In this document: in pieces, positions 1 through 8,194 of the stretch
Position numbering within the stretch: position 1 is the stretch's first letter
How the letters are laid out: each line of letters opens with the position of its first letter
Assembly (NCBI GenBank): GCA_947177935.1
Contig: CAMWWG010000004.1
Span: 1 to 13,687 of the forward strand
Origin: an uncultured Ruminococcus sp.
Lineage (GTDB): Bacteria; Bacillota; Clostridia; Oscillospirales; Ruminococcaceae
DNA: 13,687 bases
Reading direction: 5' to 3'
Made by a program: the position numbers and the translations under genes
The notes under the pieces: generated by a model
Told to the model about the DNA's origin: nothing
Databases searched by the model: none
What the model saw: the letters and a program-made list of their open reading frames with translations, nothing else

Positions 1-31
1 AAATTGCTGATTTTAGGAGAATTTTGAAATT

Positions 32-1054
32 ATGACAAAAAAAAATCTGAGAAAATTATTAGCGCGATTCTGCAAGGCAAACGGCATTTCCGGCGATGAA
101 TCTGAAATTGCAGCACTTGCCTGTGAAAAACTCCGGAAATACTGTCCGGATGCAAGAATCGAAAATGGCAATGTGATTGGTTCGCTTGGTAATCAAAATC
201 CGAATGCCTGGCATGTTCTGTTGGATGCCCACATGGATCGAGTCGGGCTGATTGTGACCAGTATCACGGATGACGGATTCCTGACTGTCGGAAATGTCGG
301 CGGATTGGATCGTCGGTGGTTTCCGGCGCAGAGAGTCTGCATCCACGGCACAAAAAATATTTATGGAATTATCTCCACATTGCCGCCGCATCTGGCGAGT
401 GACGAAGAAAAAGTTCAGAAAATGGAGCAAATCCGGATTGACACCGGTTACAATGCGACAGAACTCCGGGAAATTGTGTCCGTCGGGGACAGCGTGACAT
501 TCAGTGGATTCACCGGAGAATTAGCCGGAGGGCGGTTCAGTTCTCCGGCACTGGATGACCGCTCCGGCATGGCGGCGATTCTCTATGCACTGGATGAAAT
601 CTGGCAGGAGGAGCTTGACTGCAAAGTGACAGTTCTGTTCTCGAATCGGGAAGAAGTCAACGGGTGTGGTGCAAAAACAGGTTGTTTTGCGATTAATCCG
701 GATATTGCCATTGCAGTGGATGTATCTTTTGCAGGAGATGGAAAGCTCTGCAAGACCGGAAAATCCGGCGGCGGCGCAATGATTGGTTTTTCGCCGTCTC
801 TGGACAGGGGATTATCCCAGGAATTCGTAGCGGATGCCATTCATGCCGGACTTCCTTATCAGTATGAAGTCATGAACGGACGGACGGGGACAAATGCGGA
901 CGATTTCGCCGTTTGCCGGGACGGTGCGGAGACTTGCACCATATCGCTCCCGTTATATTATATGCACACGCCTGTGGAAACAATTGACATCAACGATGTG
1001 CGGGATACTGGGAAACTGCTTGCAGAATTCCTGCGAAGAATTGTGAATAATTAA
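32..1054 (+). CDS. M42 family metallo-aminopeptidase (FrvX/glutamyl aminopeptidase-like), first copy
   Basis: A 340-residue cytoplasmic metallopeptidase of clan MH, family M42, the group of large self-compartmentalising aminopeptidases that trim N-terminal residues from peptides. The expected co-catalytic metal site is complete: His67 in DAHMDRVG, Asp175/176 in ALDDRSG, the Glu207-Glu208 pair in NREEVNGCG (general base plus ligand), Asp230 in IAVDVSF and His312 in YMHTPVE. Length is normal for the family and there is no signal peptide. The ATG is preceded by AGGAGA at 15-20, spacing 11. It diverges from the next gene, which is a second M42 member: Arg69 replaces the usual Glu after HMD, and the NREEVNGCG motif departs from the common QEEVGLRG. 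First complete gene of a four-gene operon whose promoter lies outside the window. Family assignment is firm; substrate preference cannot be read from sequence. Confidence 0.93.
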   Translation: MTKKNLRKLLARFCKANGISGDESEIAALACEKLRKYCPDARIENGNVIGSLGNQNPNAWHVLLDAHMDRVGLIVTSITDDGFLTVGNVGGLDRRWFPAQRVCIHGTKNIYGIISTLPPHLASDEEKVQKMEQIRIDTGYNATELREIVSVGDSVTFSGFTGELAGGRFSSPALDDRSGMAAILYALDEIWQEELDCKVTVLFSNREEVNGCGAKTGCFAINPDIAIAVDVSFAGDGKLCKTGKSGGGAMIGFSPSLDRGLSQEFVADAIHAGLPYQYEVMNGRTGTNADDFAVCRDGAETCTISLPLYYMHTPVETIDINDVRDTGKLLAEFLRRIVNN

Positions 1055-1084
1055 TCTAACTAAAATTAAAAATTTATATAATTT

Positions 1085-1090
1085 GAGGTG
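1085..1090 (+). promoter_or_regulatory. Ribosome binding site deciding a TTG start
   Basis: GAGGTG lies 8 nt before the TTG at 1099. It supports TTG as the initiation codon of the second M42 gene, since no ATG or GTG is suitably placed. Confidence 0.75.
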
Positions 1091-1098
1091 ATTTCAGT

Positions 1099-2130
1099 TT
1101 GTTAGCGTATCTGAAAGAATTATGTGCCCTGTGCGGCACTTCCGGTGCTGAGTCCGCTGTCCGGGATTATCTGATGGAAAAAATTCAGGATTTTCCAGAC
1201 ATTCTCGAATGCCGGACGGATAGCCTGGGTAATTTATTAGTTCATAAAAAAGGCAGAAAAAAGGCGAAACATACTGTCATGATCGGCGCTCATATGGATG
1301 AAGTTGGTCTGATTGTCCGGGATATTCTTCCGGATGGCAGATTCATACTAGATACTGTTGGAGGAATTGAACCGGATGCCGTCATCGGTAGAACGATGCA
1401 GATTCCTGGTATCGGTTACGGCGTTGTCGGTGCAGAACCTGTCCATAATCTCAAACCCGAAGATCGGGAGAAAAAGCCATCTAAACAGGATTTGATTCTG
1501 GATATTGGTGCAAAAAACCGGGAAACTGTCGCAGATCTTGGAATTCTTCCGGGAGATGCTGTGTATTTCTTCAGCAAGTGGACGGAACTCGGCGGCGGAA
1601 AACGTGTCGCATCTAAGGCAATTGATGACCGTTTCGGCTGTGCCTGCATGTTGAAAATGCTCCGGGATCCGATTGAATTTGACACCTGGTTTTGTTTCTT
1701 CGTCCAGGAAGAAATCGGACTGCGGGGAAGCCGGACGGCGACTTATGCCGTCAATCCGGATTTTGCGCTGATCCTGGAGACGACAACAGCCGGGGATCTG
1801 GACGGCGTGACCGGTGCGGACAGAGTCTGCGCATTGGGAGCTGGTGCTGTTGTTTCATTCATGGATCGTTCTACGATCTATGATAAAGAGTTATATAAAA
1901 TCGCATTTGCCGAGGCGGAGAATTTAAATATTCCCTGTCAGACCAAAACCAGAATTGCCGGAGGAAATGACGCTGGCGCAGTGCACATCTCCCGGGACGG
2001 CGTCCGGACGCTTGCAATTTCCATCCCGTGCCGGTATCTGCATTCTCCCTACTGCACGGCACAGATCAGCGACATGGAACAAAGTTGTCTCCTGGCGGAG
2101 AGAATGCTGCTCCGGATGCATACGCTATGA
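1099..2130 (+). CDS. M42 family metallo-aminopeptidase, second copy
   Basis: A 343-residue M42 peptidase and paralogue of the preceding gene. Metal and catalytic residues are in place: His65 in GAHMDEVG, Asp176/177 in AIDDRFG, Glu204-Glu205 in QEEIGLRG, Glu227 in LILETTTAGD and His315 in YLHSPY. This copy has the canonical HMDE and EEIGLRG forms, so it is the more typical member. The position equivalent to Asp230 of the first copy is Glu227, an acidic substitution also known in this family. The start is TTG at 1099, set by GAGGTG at 1085-1090 with spacing 8; no ATG lies nearby. The 44-nt gap from the first copy contains no terminator. The stop codon overlaps the next start (ATGA, 2127-2130), indicating translational coupling. 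Role inferred: cytoplasmic peptide degradation, possibly as part of a mixed M42 complex. Confidence 0.93.
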   Translation: MLAYLKELCALCGTSGAESAVRDYLMEKIQDFPDILECRTDSLGNLLVHKKGRKKAKHTVMIGAHMDEVGLIVRDILPDGRFILDTVGGIEPDAVIGRTMQIPGIGYGVVGAEPVHNLKPEDREKKPSKQDLILDIGAKNRETVADLGILPGDAVYFFSKWTELGGGKRVASKAIDDRFGCACMLKMLRDPIEFDTWFCFFVQEEIGLRGSRTATYAVNPDFALILETTTAGDLDGVTGADRVCALGAGAVVSFMDRSTIYDKELYKIAFAEAENLNIPCQTKTRIAGGNDAGAVHISRDGVRTLAISIPCRYLHSPYCTAQISDMEQSCLLAERMLLRMHTL

Positions 2131-2957
2131 TTAAAAAAATCACAAAGCCGGAGGAGCTGAACACGGATTTGCTCCGGCAGAGCTGGAGAGGACGCAATAT
2201 CTATGCGTATTACAAAGCCTACGGACTGGACTATGATTTCTGCGAATTTTATCAGGTCGGCAAGGATGGGATCTTGTTGAGGTTCAACAGTACGATCTTA
2301 CTTGTATCTGACTTGATATCCGATCCGGATGAAATCGCCGGTCTTGCACTGTTTCTCCGGATGCAGAAGCCCTTCCGGATTGAGACGGATCTTGCCATGC
2401 AATTATGTCCGTATCTGCCGGAATATGTGCCGTTGCACCGGACGACATTCCAGCTCCATCCCGGACAGGAGAACGGCATTTCCATACAGGATGCAGAACA
2501 GCGGATTAATTTCAATCCGGAATTAGAACAGGTCTACCGGATTTTGCAGGCAGGATTTCCGCATTTGCAGGACTATCCGTTATGGTTGACGGATACATCC
2601 CACAGATGCCGGCATGGCATCAGTCATGTGCTGACGTATCAGGACAGCACGACGGCAAGTTTGGTATTTGATATTGATAATCTTGTCTTAGTCGGACAAG
2701 TGGCGACGCTCCCACAAGCCAGGGGACTGGGACATGCCAGGATGTTTCTGAGATGGCTTGCCGGGTGGCTTGCCGGATTTCACAAAACTGCCGTTCTGTA
2801 TGCCCTGGATATCCGGGAAAGTTTCTACCGGGAAATCGGCTTTGAGGCAATTGCAGAAGAATTCGTCCTGGAACGTTCTGCTCAGGCAGAAGACCAGAAT
2901 TTAAATAATTTAAATACTTTAAATCCTATCATGAAAGGACTGTTAGAAGATGTCTGA
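2127..2957 (+). CDS. GNAT family N-acetyltransferase
   Basis: A 276-residue protein. The C-terminal part carries the acetyl-CoA binding motif A of GNAT enzymes: a beta strand at about 185-193 (LVLVGQVAT), then the pyrophosphate loop QARGLGHA at 197-204 and a helix. It is followed by the motif B-like segment FYREIGFEAI at 233-242, typical of the GNAT C-terminus. Residues 1-130 are not recognisable beyond a possible second, degenerate acetyltransferase lobe. Residues 258-266 (NLNNLNTLN) are low complexity, built from repeated TTTAAAT units in the DNA. I chose the ATG at 2127, whose ATGA overlaps the M42 stop, rather than an in-frame upstream ATG at 2028 that would run 99 nt through the M42 gene. 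The end overlaps the next gene by 8 nt. The acceptor substrate is unknown; the operon suggests an amino acid, peptide or amine. Confidence 0.85.
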   Translation: MIKKITKPEELNTDLLRQSWRGRNIYAYYKAYGLDYDFCEFYQVGKDGILLRFNSTILLVSDLISDPDEIAGLALFLRMQKPFRIETDLAMQLCPYLPEYVPLHRTTFQLHPGQENGISIQDAEQRINFNPELEQVYRILQAGFPHLQDYPLWLTDTSHRCRHGISHVLTYQDSTTASLVFDIDNLVLVGQVATLPQARGLGHARMFLRWLAGWLAGFHKTAVLYALDIRESFYREIGFEAIAEEFVLERSAQAEDQNLNNLNTLNPIMKGLLEDV

Positions 2958-4239
2958 AAAAATACAGGATATTTCAGATTTTTTTAAAATTGATCCGGGT
3001 TTGAAAAAATTAGCAGAAACAGCAGAATTGCAATGCAAAGAAAATTTTGAACGGATTGACCAGATTGCGGCATATCATTCTGCCAAAGTCCTGAAAGCAT
3101 TTACAGACCAGAAAGTCAGTGAAGCTTGTTTTGGAATCAGTACCGGCTACGGTTACGGCGATCTCGGACGGGATGTGCTTGACAAAGTCTGGGCACAGGT
3201 ACTCGGAACGGAAGATGCACTTGTCCGGCATAATTTTGTTTCCGGGACACATGCTCTCAGTGTGGCATTGTTCGGCTTGCTCCGTCCTGGCGACAGAATT
3301 GTCTTTGTTACGGGAATGCCTTATGATACACTTCACGAAGTGATCGGAATTTCCGGCAGTCCGGGGAATGGTTCTCTTCGGGATTTCGGTGTGACGCATG
3401 AAATTATTGCATTAAATCCGGATGGCAAGCCGGATCTTGCAGAAATTGCCAAGCGGGTTTCCGGCGCAAAAATTGCATATATCCAGCGTTCCCGGGGCTA
3501 TTCTCTCCGGACTGCGTTCACAATTCCGGAAATTGCGGAAATCTGTAAAGTGATCCGAGAAACCAGTCCCGATAGTGTGATTATGGTCGATAACTGCTAT
3601 GGGGAATTTGTGGAAACATCCGAACCGGCGCAGGTCGGTGCGGATATCATGATCGGCTCAATGATTAAGAATGCAGGCGGCGGCATTGCCCGGACAGGCG
3701 GTTATATTGCCGGAAAAGCCGATCTCGTGGAATTATGTGCTTATCGGCTGACCTGTGTCGGACTTGGAAAGGAAGTTGGCTGTACGCTCGGCATGAACCG
3801 GGAATTATTCCAGGGATTGTATCTTGCGCCGGATGTGACGGCAAATGCACTGAAAACGGCTTGTTTCACTTCGGAATTATTCACCATGTTAGGTTTTCAC
3901 TGTACGCCGTCCGGGAATGACATCAGGGGAGATATTGTGACGGCAATTGAACTGAAAACGCCAGAAAATTTAATTGCATTCTGTCAGGGCATTCAGAAAG
4001 GTTCTCCGGTGGATGCACATGTGACACCCGAACCGTGGGACATGCCCGGCTATGACAGCCAGGTCATTATGGCGGCAGGCGCATTTACAAACGGCGCATC
4101 TTTGGAATTATCCGCCGATGCACCTTTGAGAGAACCTTATGCGGTCTGGGTACAGGGGGGAATCAGTTGGCGGAGTGCCCGGATCAGTATTCTGCTTGCG
4201 GCGCAGGAAATGCTGACAAGAAAATTAATTAAAATCTAG
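2950..4239 (+). CDS. Methionine gamma-lyase-like PLP protein (Alum_res / COG4100 family)
   Basis: A 429-residue fold-type I pyridoxal-phosphate enzyme of the group annotated as methionine gamma-lyase-like or aluminium-resistance protein. Diagnostic stretches are YGYGDLGR (67-74), the VSGTHALS cofactor-phosphate region (98-104), Asp214 in IMVDNCYGEF (expected to pair with the pyridine nitrogen) and Lys240 in GSMIKNAGGG, the expected Schiff-base lysine. The C-terminal stretch with PWDMPGYDSQVIMAAG is typical of this family and not of classical MetB or MetC. Length is full. The ATG at 2950 is preceded by AAAGGA at 2934-2939, spacing 10, inside the end of the acetyltransferase gene. The family is related to Cys/Met C-S lyases but few members have been assayed. 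With two aminopeptidases upstream, amino acid or sulfur recycling is a reasonable inference, not a demonstrated role. Confidence 0.92.
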   Translation: MSEKIQDISDFFKIDPGLKKLAETAELQCKENFERIDQIAAYHSAKVLKAFTDQKVSEACFGISTGYGYGDLGRDVLDKVWAQVLGTEDALVRHNFVSGTHALSVALFGLLRPGDRIVFVTGMPYDTLHEVIGISGSPGNGSLRDFGVTHEIIALNPDGKPDLAEIAKRVSGAKIAYIQRSRGYSLRTAFTIPEIAEICKVIRETSPDSVIMVDNCYGEFVETSEPAQVGADIMIGSMIKNAGGGIARTGGYIAGKADLVELCAYRLTCVGLGKEVGCTLGMNRELFQGLYLAPDVTANALKTACFTSELFTMLGFHCTPSGNDIRGDIVTAIELKTPENLIAFCQGIQKGSPVDAHVTPEPWDMPGYDSQVIMAAGAFTNGASLELSADAPLREPYAVWVQGGISWRSARISILLAAQEMLTRKLIKI

Positions 4240-4356
4240 ACTTTTTAAAATATTTTATTATTATTTCCTGATTTAAAATTTATTTCAAAACAATAAAAGA
4301 TAATTACAAATTAAATACAAATTCAGTGAAAAATTGTCCTGAAATCCGCAAAAAGG

Positions 4357-4385
4357 TTGACATCTCCGGCGGAAACTGTTACAAT
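4357..4385 (+). promoter_or_regulatory. Sigma-A-type promoter of the PASTA pseudokinase gene
   Basis: Perfect -35 TTGACA at 4357-4362, a 17-nt spacer and -10 TACAAT at 4380-4385, with an extended -10 TG at 4377-4378. The predicted start near 4392 gives a leader of about 80 nt, almost all A and T. The 234-nt gap (4240-4473) also separates the upstream operon; I see no convincing GC-rich terminator hairpin in it after 4239. Confidence 0.82.
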
Positions 4386-4473
4386 AAAAGCAAGGATATA
4401 AAATTTATAATTTTTTTATTATTTTATATTTTATTTTTAAAATTTTAAATTTTTTTGAAAGGAGGAAAGTCCA

Positions 4474-6450
4474 GTGGAAGAAAAAAAACGCTGTTGCCAC
4501 TGTATGGAATTGAAATCTGTCAGATTGAATGTCTGTCCCTACTGCGGTTATGATGAAAAAACACCATATGACGCCAATTATGCACCGCCCGGCACAGAAA
4601 TTAACGGCAGATACATGCTCGGCATCAAAATCGGTCATAACAGCGAGGGCGCAAATTATATCGGCTACAGTTCTGCAATCGGCTGTAAAGTCCTGATCCG
4701 GGAGTATATGCCCGTTGGTCTTTGCAAGCGCATCCGGGGACGGGCGACTATTAGTGTTTATCCCAACAAACTTGTACAGTACAAGACGTTAATGGCAGAA
4801 TTTACCGAACTTAACAAAAATCTTGCACAGATGCGGAATTTGCCGCATATCATCCCTACACTGGATATTTTCGAGGCAAATAACACAACGTATGTTGCGT
4901 ATGAATATCTTGAGGGCATTAAATTAGTGGAATATCTCAAAGACAACGCCGGAGAACTAACCTGGAAACAGGTTTCCGAACTGTTCCCGACGTTCTTTAC
5001 AACACTTAGTTTAATGCACAATCATAATGTTGTCCACAGGGCAATCAGTCCGGATACGATTTACGTGACACCAAAAGGGGAATTACGCCTGTGCGGTTTC
5101 AGTATTTATGCCGTCCGGACGGTTCACCTGGAATTGCCAAGCGAGTTGTTCCATGGCTACGCTGCACCGGAACAGTATACACCGGGCGCAAAGCAGGGCA
5201 CATTCACGGATGTATATGCCGTCTGTGCTGTTTTATACCGAATTCTGACAGGCTGCAAACCACCGGACGCTATGAGCCGGATTGAAAGCGACAATCTCCG
5301 TGAGCCATATGAGATGAATCCAAACATTTCCCGGAGCGTTTCCCGTGCGATTATAAAAGGGCTTTGTCTGGATTCAATAGAACGGACGCAGACGATCACG
5401 GAATTGGTGACACAGTTGTTTGAACAACCCGAAGGGCAGTCGGCAACAACGCATTCCATCGTTCTCCCGGCAGAAACCGGGAAAAGAAACCGGAAACAGG
5501 TAGTGACAAGAAAAGCCGGAAATGCAGATTCTGGTTTTGATTCTAAAAATCAGAATTCCCAGAATTCAGAAAATATGATTGAGCGTGTGCGTACGCCGCT
5601 GATGTTCGTTATTATGCTATTGTGCGTTCTGCTGATTATTTTAATTATCGTATTCAGCATGATGCGTTCCGGTTCTGTGACGATCCAGAACCAGAATTCT
5701 GAGACCATAACCACTACAGACGCATTATCAGAATCAGAAAATAATATTGTCACAGAATCCGACACAGAGTCTCTCGAACTGACAGAACCATCCGGCGACA
5801 GCCAGATGCCGACATTGATCGGAACAAGTTACGAACTCCAGAAAGAGAAACTGGAGGCGGATGGCTGGTTATATCTGGAACCAGTCTATGAATACAATGA
5901 TCTGTACAAAGCCGGAATTATCATCAATCAGACAATCGATGCAGGCGAGCCGTTCCAGAGCGGTTCCACCGTTGGCGTGACCGTCAGCCGTGGCCCTGCT
6001 TCCGTCGTGCTTCCGGATTATCAGGGCAAATCCTTGATGCAGTATGAATTGGAATTAGAAGAACTTGGATTGACAAGTGCAAATTATTACACAGAAGCCG
6101 TGCAGAATTATGATTTTGCAAACGGGCAGGTTGTGGAGCTGAGCAAAGCCGCCGGGGAAGTGTTTGATCTGAGCAGCGAAGAAAAGCTGCGAATTTTCTA
6201 TGCAAGCAATCCGGAAACCACAATTGTGATTATGACAGAAACAATCCCGCCGGAAACTGCTCCTCCGGAAACAGAGCCGGTGACAGAACCTGTGACAGAA
6301 TCTCCGACAGCACCGCCGGAAACCACATTCCCGGACATTGAGACAGCGCCGATTCCGGAAGAACCCACGCAGACGGATGGTGATTCGGATATGCAGGATG
6401 CGCCCCAGACAGCACCGATTGACATCATACCGTTTGATAATAATAATTAA
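4474..6450 (+). CDS. Zinc-ribbon / pseudokinase / transmembrane / double PASTA protein
   Basis: A 658-residue single-pass membrane protein. Order: zinc ribbon with Cys7, Cys10, Cys21 and Cys24; kinase-fold domain at about 45-316; charged N/Q/S-rich linker; transmembrane helix at about 376-397; two extracellular PASTA repeats (about 444-507 and 511-578); and a Pro/Glu/Thr tail. It resembles the clostridial kinases with an N-terminal CPYCG ribbon and a GTxxxGRY entry. The key catalytic residues are lost: the VAIK lysine is Arg76 (VLIREYMP), HRD is HRA with Ala190, the catalytic-loop Lys and Asn are Ser192 and Thr195, and DFG is GFS with Gly208. The Gly loop keeps Gly54 and Gly59, and APE (231-233) and Asp246 are intact, so the fold should persist without phosphotransfer. 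PASTA repeats bind muropeptides or lipid II in known kinases. The likely role is a cell-wall sensing pseudokinase or scaffold. The start is GTG at 4474 after AAAGGAGG (4458-4465), spacing 8. Confidence 0.93.
   Translation: MEEKKRCCHCMELKSVRLNVCPYCGYDEKTPYDANYAPPGTEINGRYMLGIKIGHNSEGANYIGYSSAIGCKVLIREYMPVGLCKRIRGRATISVYPNKLVQYKTLMAEFTELNKNLAQMRNLPHIIPTLDIFEANNTTYVAYEYLEGIKLVEYLKDNAGELTWKQVSELFPTFFTTLSLMHNHNVVHRAISPDTIYVTPKGELRLCGFSIYAVRTVHLELPSELFHGYAAPEQYTPGAKQGTFTDVYAVCAVLYRILTGCKPPDAMSRIESDNLREPYEMNPNISRSVSRAIIKGLCLDSIERTQTITELVTQLFEQPEGQSATTHSIVLPAETGKRNRKQVVTRKAGNADSGFDSKNQNSQNSENMIERVRTPLMFVIMLLCVLLIILIIVFSMMRSGSVTIQNQNSETITTTDALSESENNIVTESDTESLELTEPSGDSQMPTLIGTSYELQKEKLEADGWLYLEPVYEYNDLYKAGIIINQTIDAGEPFQSGSTVGVTVSRGPASVVLPDYQGKSLMQYELELEELGLTSANYYTEAVQNYDFANGQVVELSKAAGEVFDLSSEEKLRIFYASNPETTIVIMTETIPPETAPPETEPVTEPVTESPTAPPETTFPDIETAPIPEEPTQTDGDSDMQDAPQTAPIDIIPFDNNN
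6244..6333 (+). repeat. Pro/Glu/Thr tandem repeat tract at the end of the PASTA protein
   Basis: Residues 591-620 are built from degenerate PPET and EPVT units. In the DNA, CCGCCGGAAAC recurs at 6247-6257 and 6313-6323, with GTGACAGAA copies between them. Such tracts usually act as stiff spacers through the cell wall. The copy number may vary between strains. Confidence 0.7.
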
Positions 6451-6457
6451 ATTTAAT

Positions 6458-6510
6458 AAAAAAACAGCTTTTCAGAAAATGAAAATTCCTGGAAAGCTGT
6501 TTGATTTTTT
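6458..6510. terminator. Bidirectional Rho-independent terminator
   Basis: A 14-bp stem pairs AAACAGCTTTTCAG (6462-6475) with CTGGAAAGCTGTTT (6489-6502). One pair is a wobble on the + strand RNA, and the loop is 13 nt. On the + strand it is followed by GA and T6 at 6505-6510. On the - strand the complementary U-rich run comes from the A-rich stretch at 6458-6464. It lies between convergent stops at 6450 and 6512, so it can serve both operons. Confidence 0.85.
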
Positions 6511-6511
6511 A

Positions 6512-8194
6512 TTAAAAAATATTCTCAGAATAAATCCATACTTGATAATGCTCCTGCTTTTGATTGATCTCAATTGTCACATCTTCCGTTCTGTGCGGTT
6601 TCTGGTAAATTTCCGGATTTCCGTTCATAATCCAGGCCGCCTCTAAATCCGACAGCAGGATGAAATATTCTTCCTGTCCCGGCTGATCTTCATACCAGTG
6701 GATGTTTGTCTGATAATATCTCTGATAGAATCCGTTTTCATCAATCTCTACGTCCCGGCAGCGGATTTTTGAATCTGATACAATTGTCAGCCCGTTGGCA
6801 TTCCAGAATGTCGCATAACCGTAACTCAAATGCAGTTCTTCCAGTTCTTCAGCAATCTGATATAAAGGATTCTCGGACGTGTTGTCCGTCGGCATCCCCG
6901 CAATGATTGTGGAATTAAAAATGGAAACGACATAAACCGGAATCGACAGCAGCATGGCAATTCGTTTCAGATTTACCTGTGTGACCGCCCATTTCACAAA
7001 TGCAATTGACACAAGTGCGGACATGGCAACAATCGGAGATAATCTCCAGTTTGCAATGGATAATTTTCCCACGACATAGCCCAGCAGGATTAATCCTGTC
7101 ATGAACCAGTATGCCAGAATCAGAATCCGGAATTTCCTGTCCTGGATTTTCGGATAACAAAATAGTGCTGCCGTCGGGAGGATTAACAAAATCATTCCTG
7201 TGACGATAATCAGAAGTGATTGCACACTCTGGACACTCAGCAGAGGATCATCGTCAACGGCTGTTGCTCCCAGAAGCGATACCCATGCTGTGGGAAATTT
7301 CAACAGATTGTTCATCCAGGAATCCATATCGGAATAGGAAGAATACGCTTCCTGATAGCCGGCTGTGATGTCTCCGGCAAGCCAGTTCGTCAGTGCATAA
7401 CCGATGCACATCCCCACGGACATGAGAATTACAAGCAGGATGGTGTCCAGATTCCGGAAAGAACATAATCTGATTTTCCTGTCCAGGAATCGTTCACAGA
7501 ATACGGCAAGAATCACCGGGACTGCAAAAATTGTCACAGCAATTGTCTGATCCATGCAAGTCAGAACGAACCAGACAAAAATCAGAATCGTATCCAGAAT
7601 TATGGAAATCAAAGTTTTTCGGGATTTTCCGGAATTTTCCGGCTCTTCTAATACATTCATCCGATTGATTCTGTGAAATATCAAGCCCAGTCCCACGAAC
7701 AGGAACAGTACGCCCAGGCTGTAATAGATTGTGTGTCCCCAGAAAATTTCACGAAGTTTTGTACTCCCGGAGCAGAGCATCAAAACACTGAATACAGCGA
7801 CGGCGATCCATCCGGATTTCCACTCCATTTGTTTGAGCATCCAGATCATCGAACCTGTGAACAGAAAGAAGAAAATGCACATCCCCAGGACGTGTGTCGT
7901 CATGGTAACGCCTGTAAACGGTATCAGGAACGTCATAATCAGGCTTGTACCGAACGGGAGCAGACACGCATAGGAAAAATCCGGATTGAAGAGTTTTCCG
8001 GCATCATAGGACGCCTGCGCCCACATGATTGTGTCCGTTGTGTCAGAGTGGAAACTTCCCCTTGAGTCAAACAGCGTATAATAGGCGATCAGGATTATTG
8101 CAAATGCAAGCAGTCCGATACTTGCTGAAACTTTCAATATCGGGAGAGCTGTTTTTAATTTGCCTGCCAGTTTTGAAAATTTTGAATCTGTCAT
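6512..8194 (-). CDS. Polytopic membrane protein, probable GT-C-type glycosyltransferase
   Basis: A 560-residue integral membrane protein with about 11-12 hydrophobic helices between residues 20 and 432 and a soluble C-terminal part of about 125 residues. The first long loop after helix 1 holds the acidic cluster [14 protein letters not shown] (48-61). That is the position where GT-C enzymes, which use lipid-linked sugar donors on the outer face of the membrane, place their catalytic Asp. The loop at 310-316 (ATAVDDD) is also acidic. The C-terminal region (about 434-560, with [17 protein letters not shown]) is likely extracytoplasmic. I do not recognise a characterised orthologue; an O-antigen or teichoic-acid type transferase, or a flippase, is possible. 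The ATG start overlaps the upstream oxidoreductase stop (ATGA, 8191-8194), so the two are translationally coupled. Last gene of the operon, ending at the shared terminator. Confidence 0.7.
   Translation of the reverse strand: MTDSKFSKLAGKLKTALPILKVSASIGLLAFAIILIAYYTLFDSRGSFHSDTTDTIMWAQASYDAGKLFNPDFSYACLLPFGTSLIMTFLIPFTGVTMTTHVLGMCIFFFLFTGSMIWMLKQMEWKSGWIAVAVFSVLMLCSGSTKLREIFWGHTIYYSLGVLFLFVGLGLIFHRINRMNVLEEPENSGKSRKTLISIILDTILIFVWFVLTCMDQTIAVTIFAVPVILAVFCERFLDRKIRLCSFRNLDTILLVILMSVGMCIGYALTNWLAGDITAGYQEAYSSYSDMDSWMNNLLKFPTAWVSLLGATAVDDDPLLSVQSVQSLLIIVTGMILLILPTAALFCYPKIQDRKFRILILAYWFMTGLILLGYVVGKLSIANWRLSPIVAMSALVSIAFVKWAVTQVNLKRIAMLLSIPVYVVSIFNSTIIAGMPTDNTSENPLYQIAEELEELHLSYGYATFWNANGLTIVSDSKIRCRDVEIDENGFYQRYYQTNIHWYEDQPGQEEYFILLSDLEAAWIMNGNPEIYQKPHRTEDVTIEINQKQEHYQVWIYSENIF

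Noticed and set aside
1..27. Possible C-terminal tail of an upstream gene, with a TGA stop at 25-27 in frame 1
   Set aside because: Only eight codons are visible, with no recognisable motif. M42 genes are often in runs, so a third copy upstream is possible, but this fragment cannot support it.
59..430. Long antisense ORFs opposite the M42, PLP and kinase genes (for example 3010-3399 and 5157-5459 on the - strand)
   Set aside because: They are shadows of strongly supported genes, with no ribosome binding site and no recognisable motif; the codon bias of the sense gene keeps stops out of these frames.
2028..2126. In-frame upstream extension of the acetyltransferase starting at an ATG at 2028
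   Set aside because: It lies wholly within the M42 gene in another frame, has no protein-like character, and the ATGA overlap at 2127 is a far better start.
2898..2930. TTTAAAT repeats as a mobile or regulatory element
   Set aside because: They are in frame near the end of the acetyltransferase and encode an N/L low-complexity run; there are no terminal repeats or duplicated targets.
4240..4356. Possible terminator after the PLP gene
   Set aside because: The sequence is very AT-rich with only weak A/T pairings and no GC-containing stem followed by a U-run.
7673..8065. 130-codon + strand ORF inside the GT-C-like gene
   Set aside because: The translation is rich in His, Gln and Cys with no domain, and the opposite strand encodes clear membrane helices.
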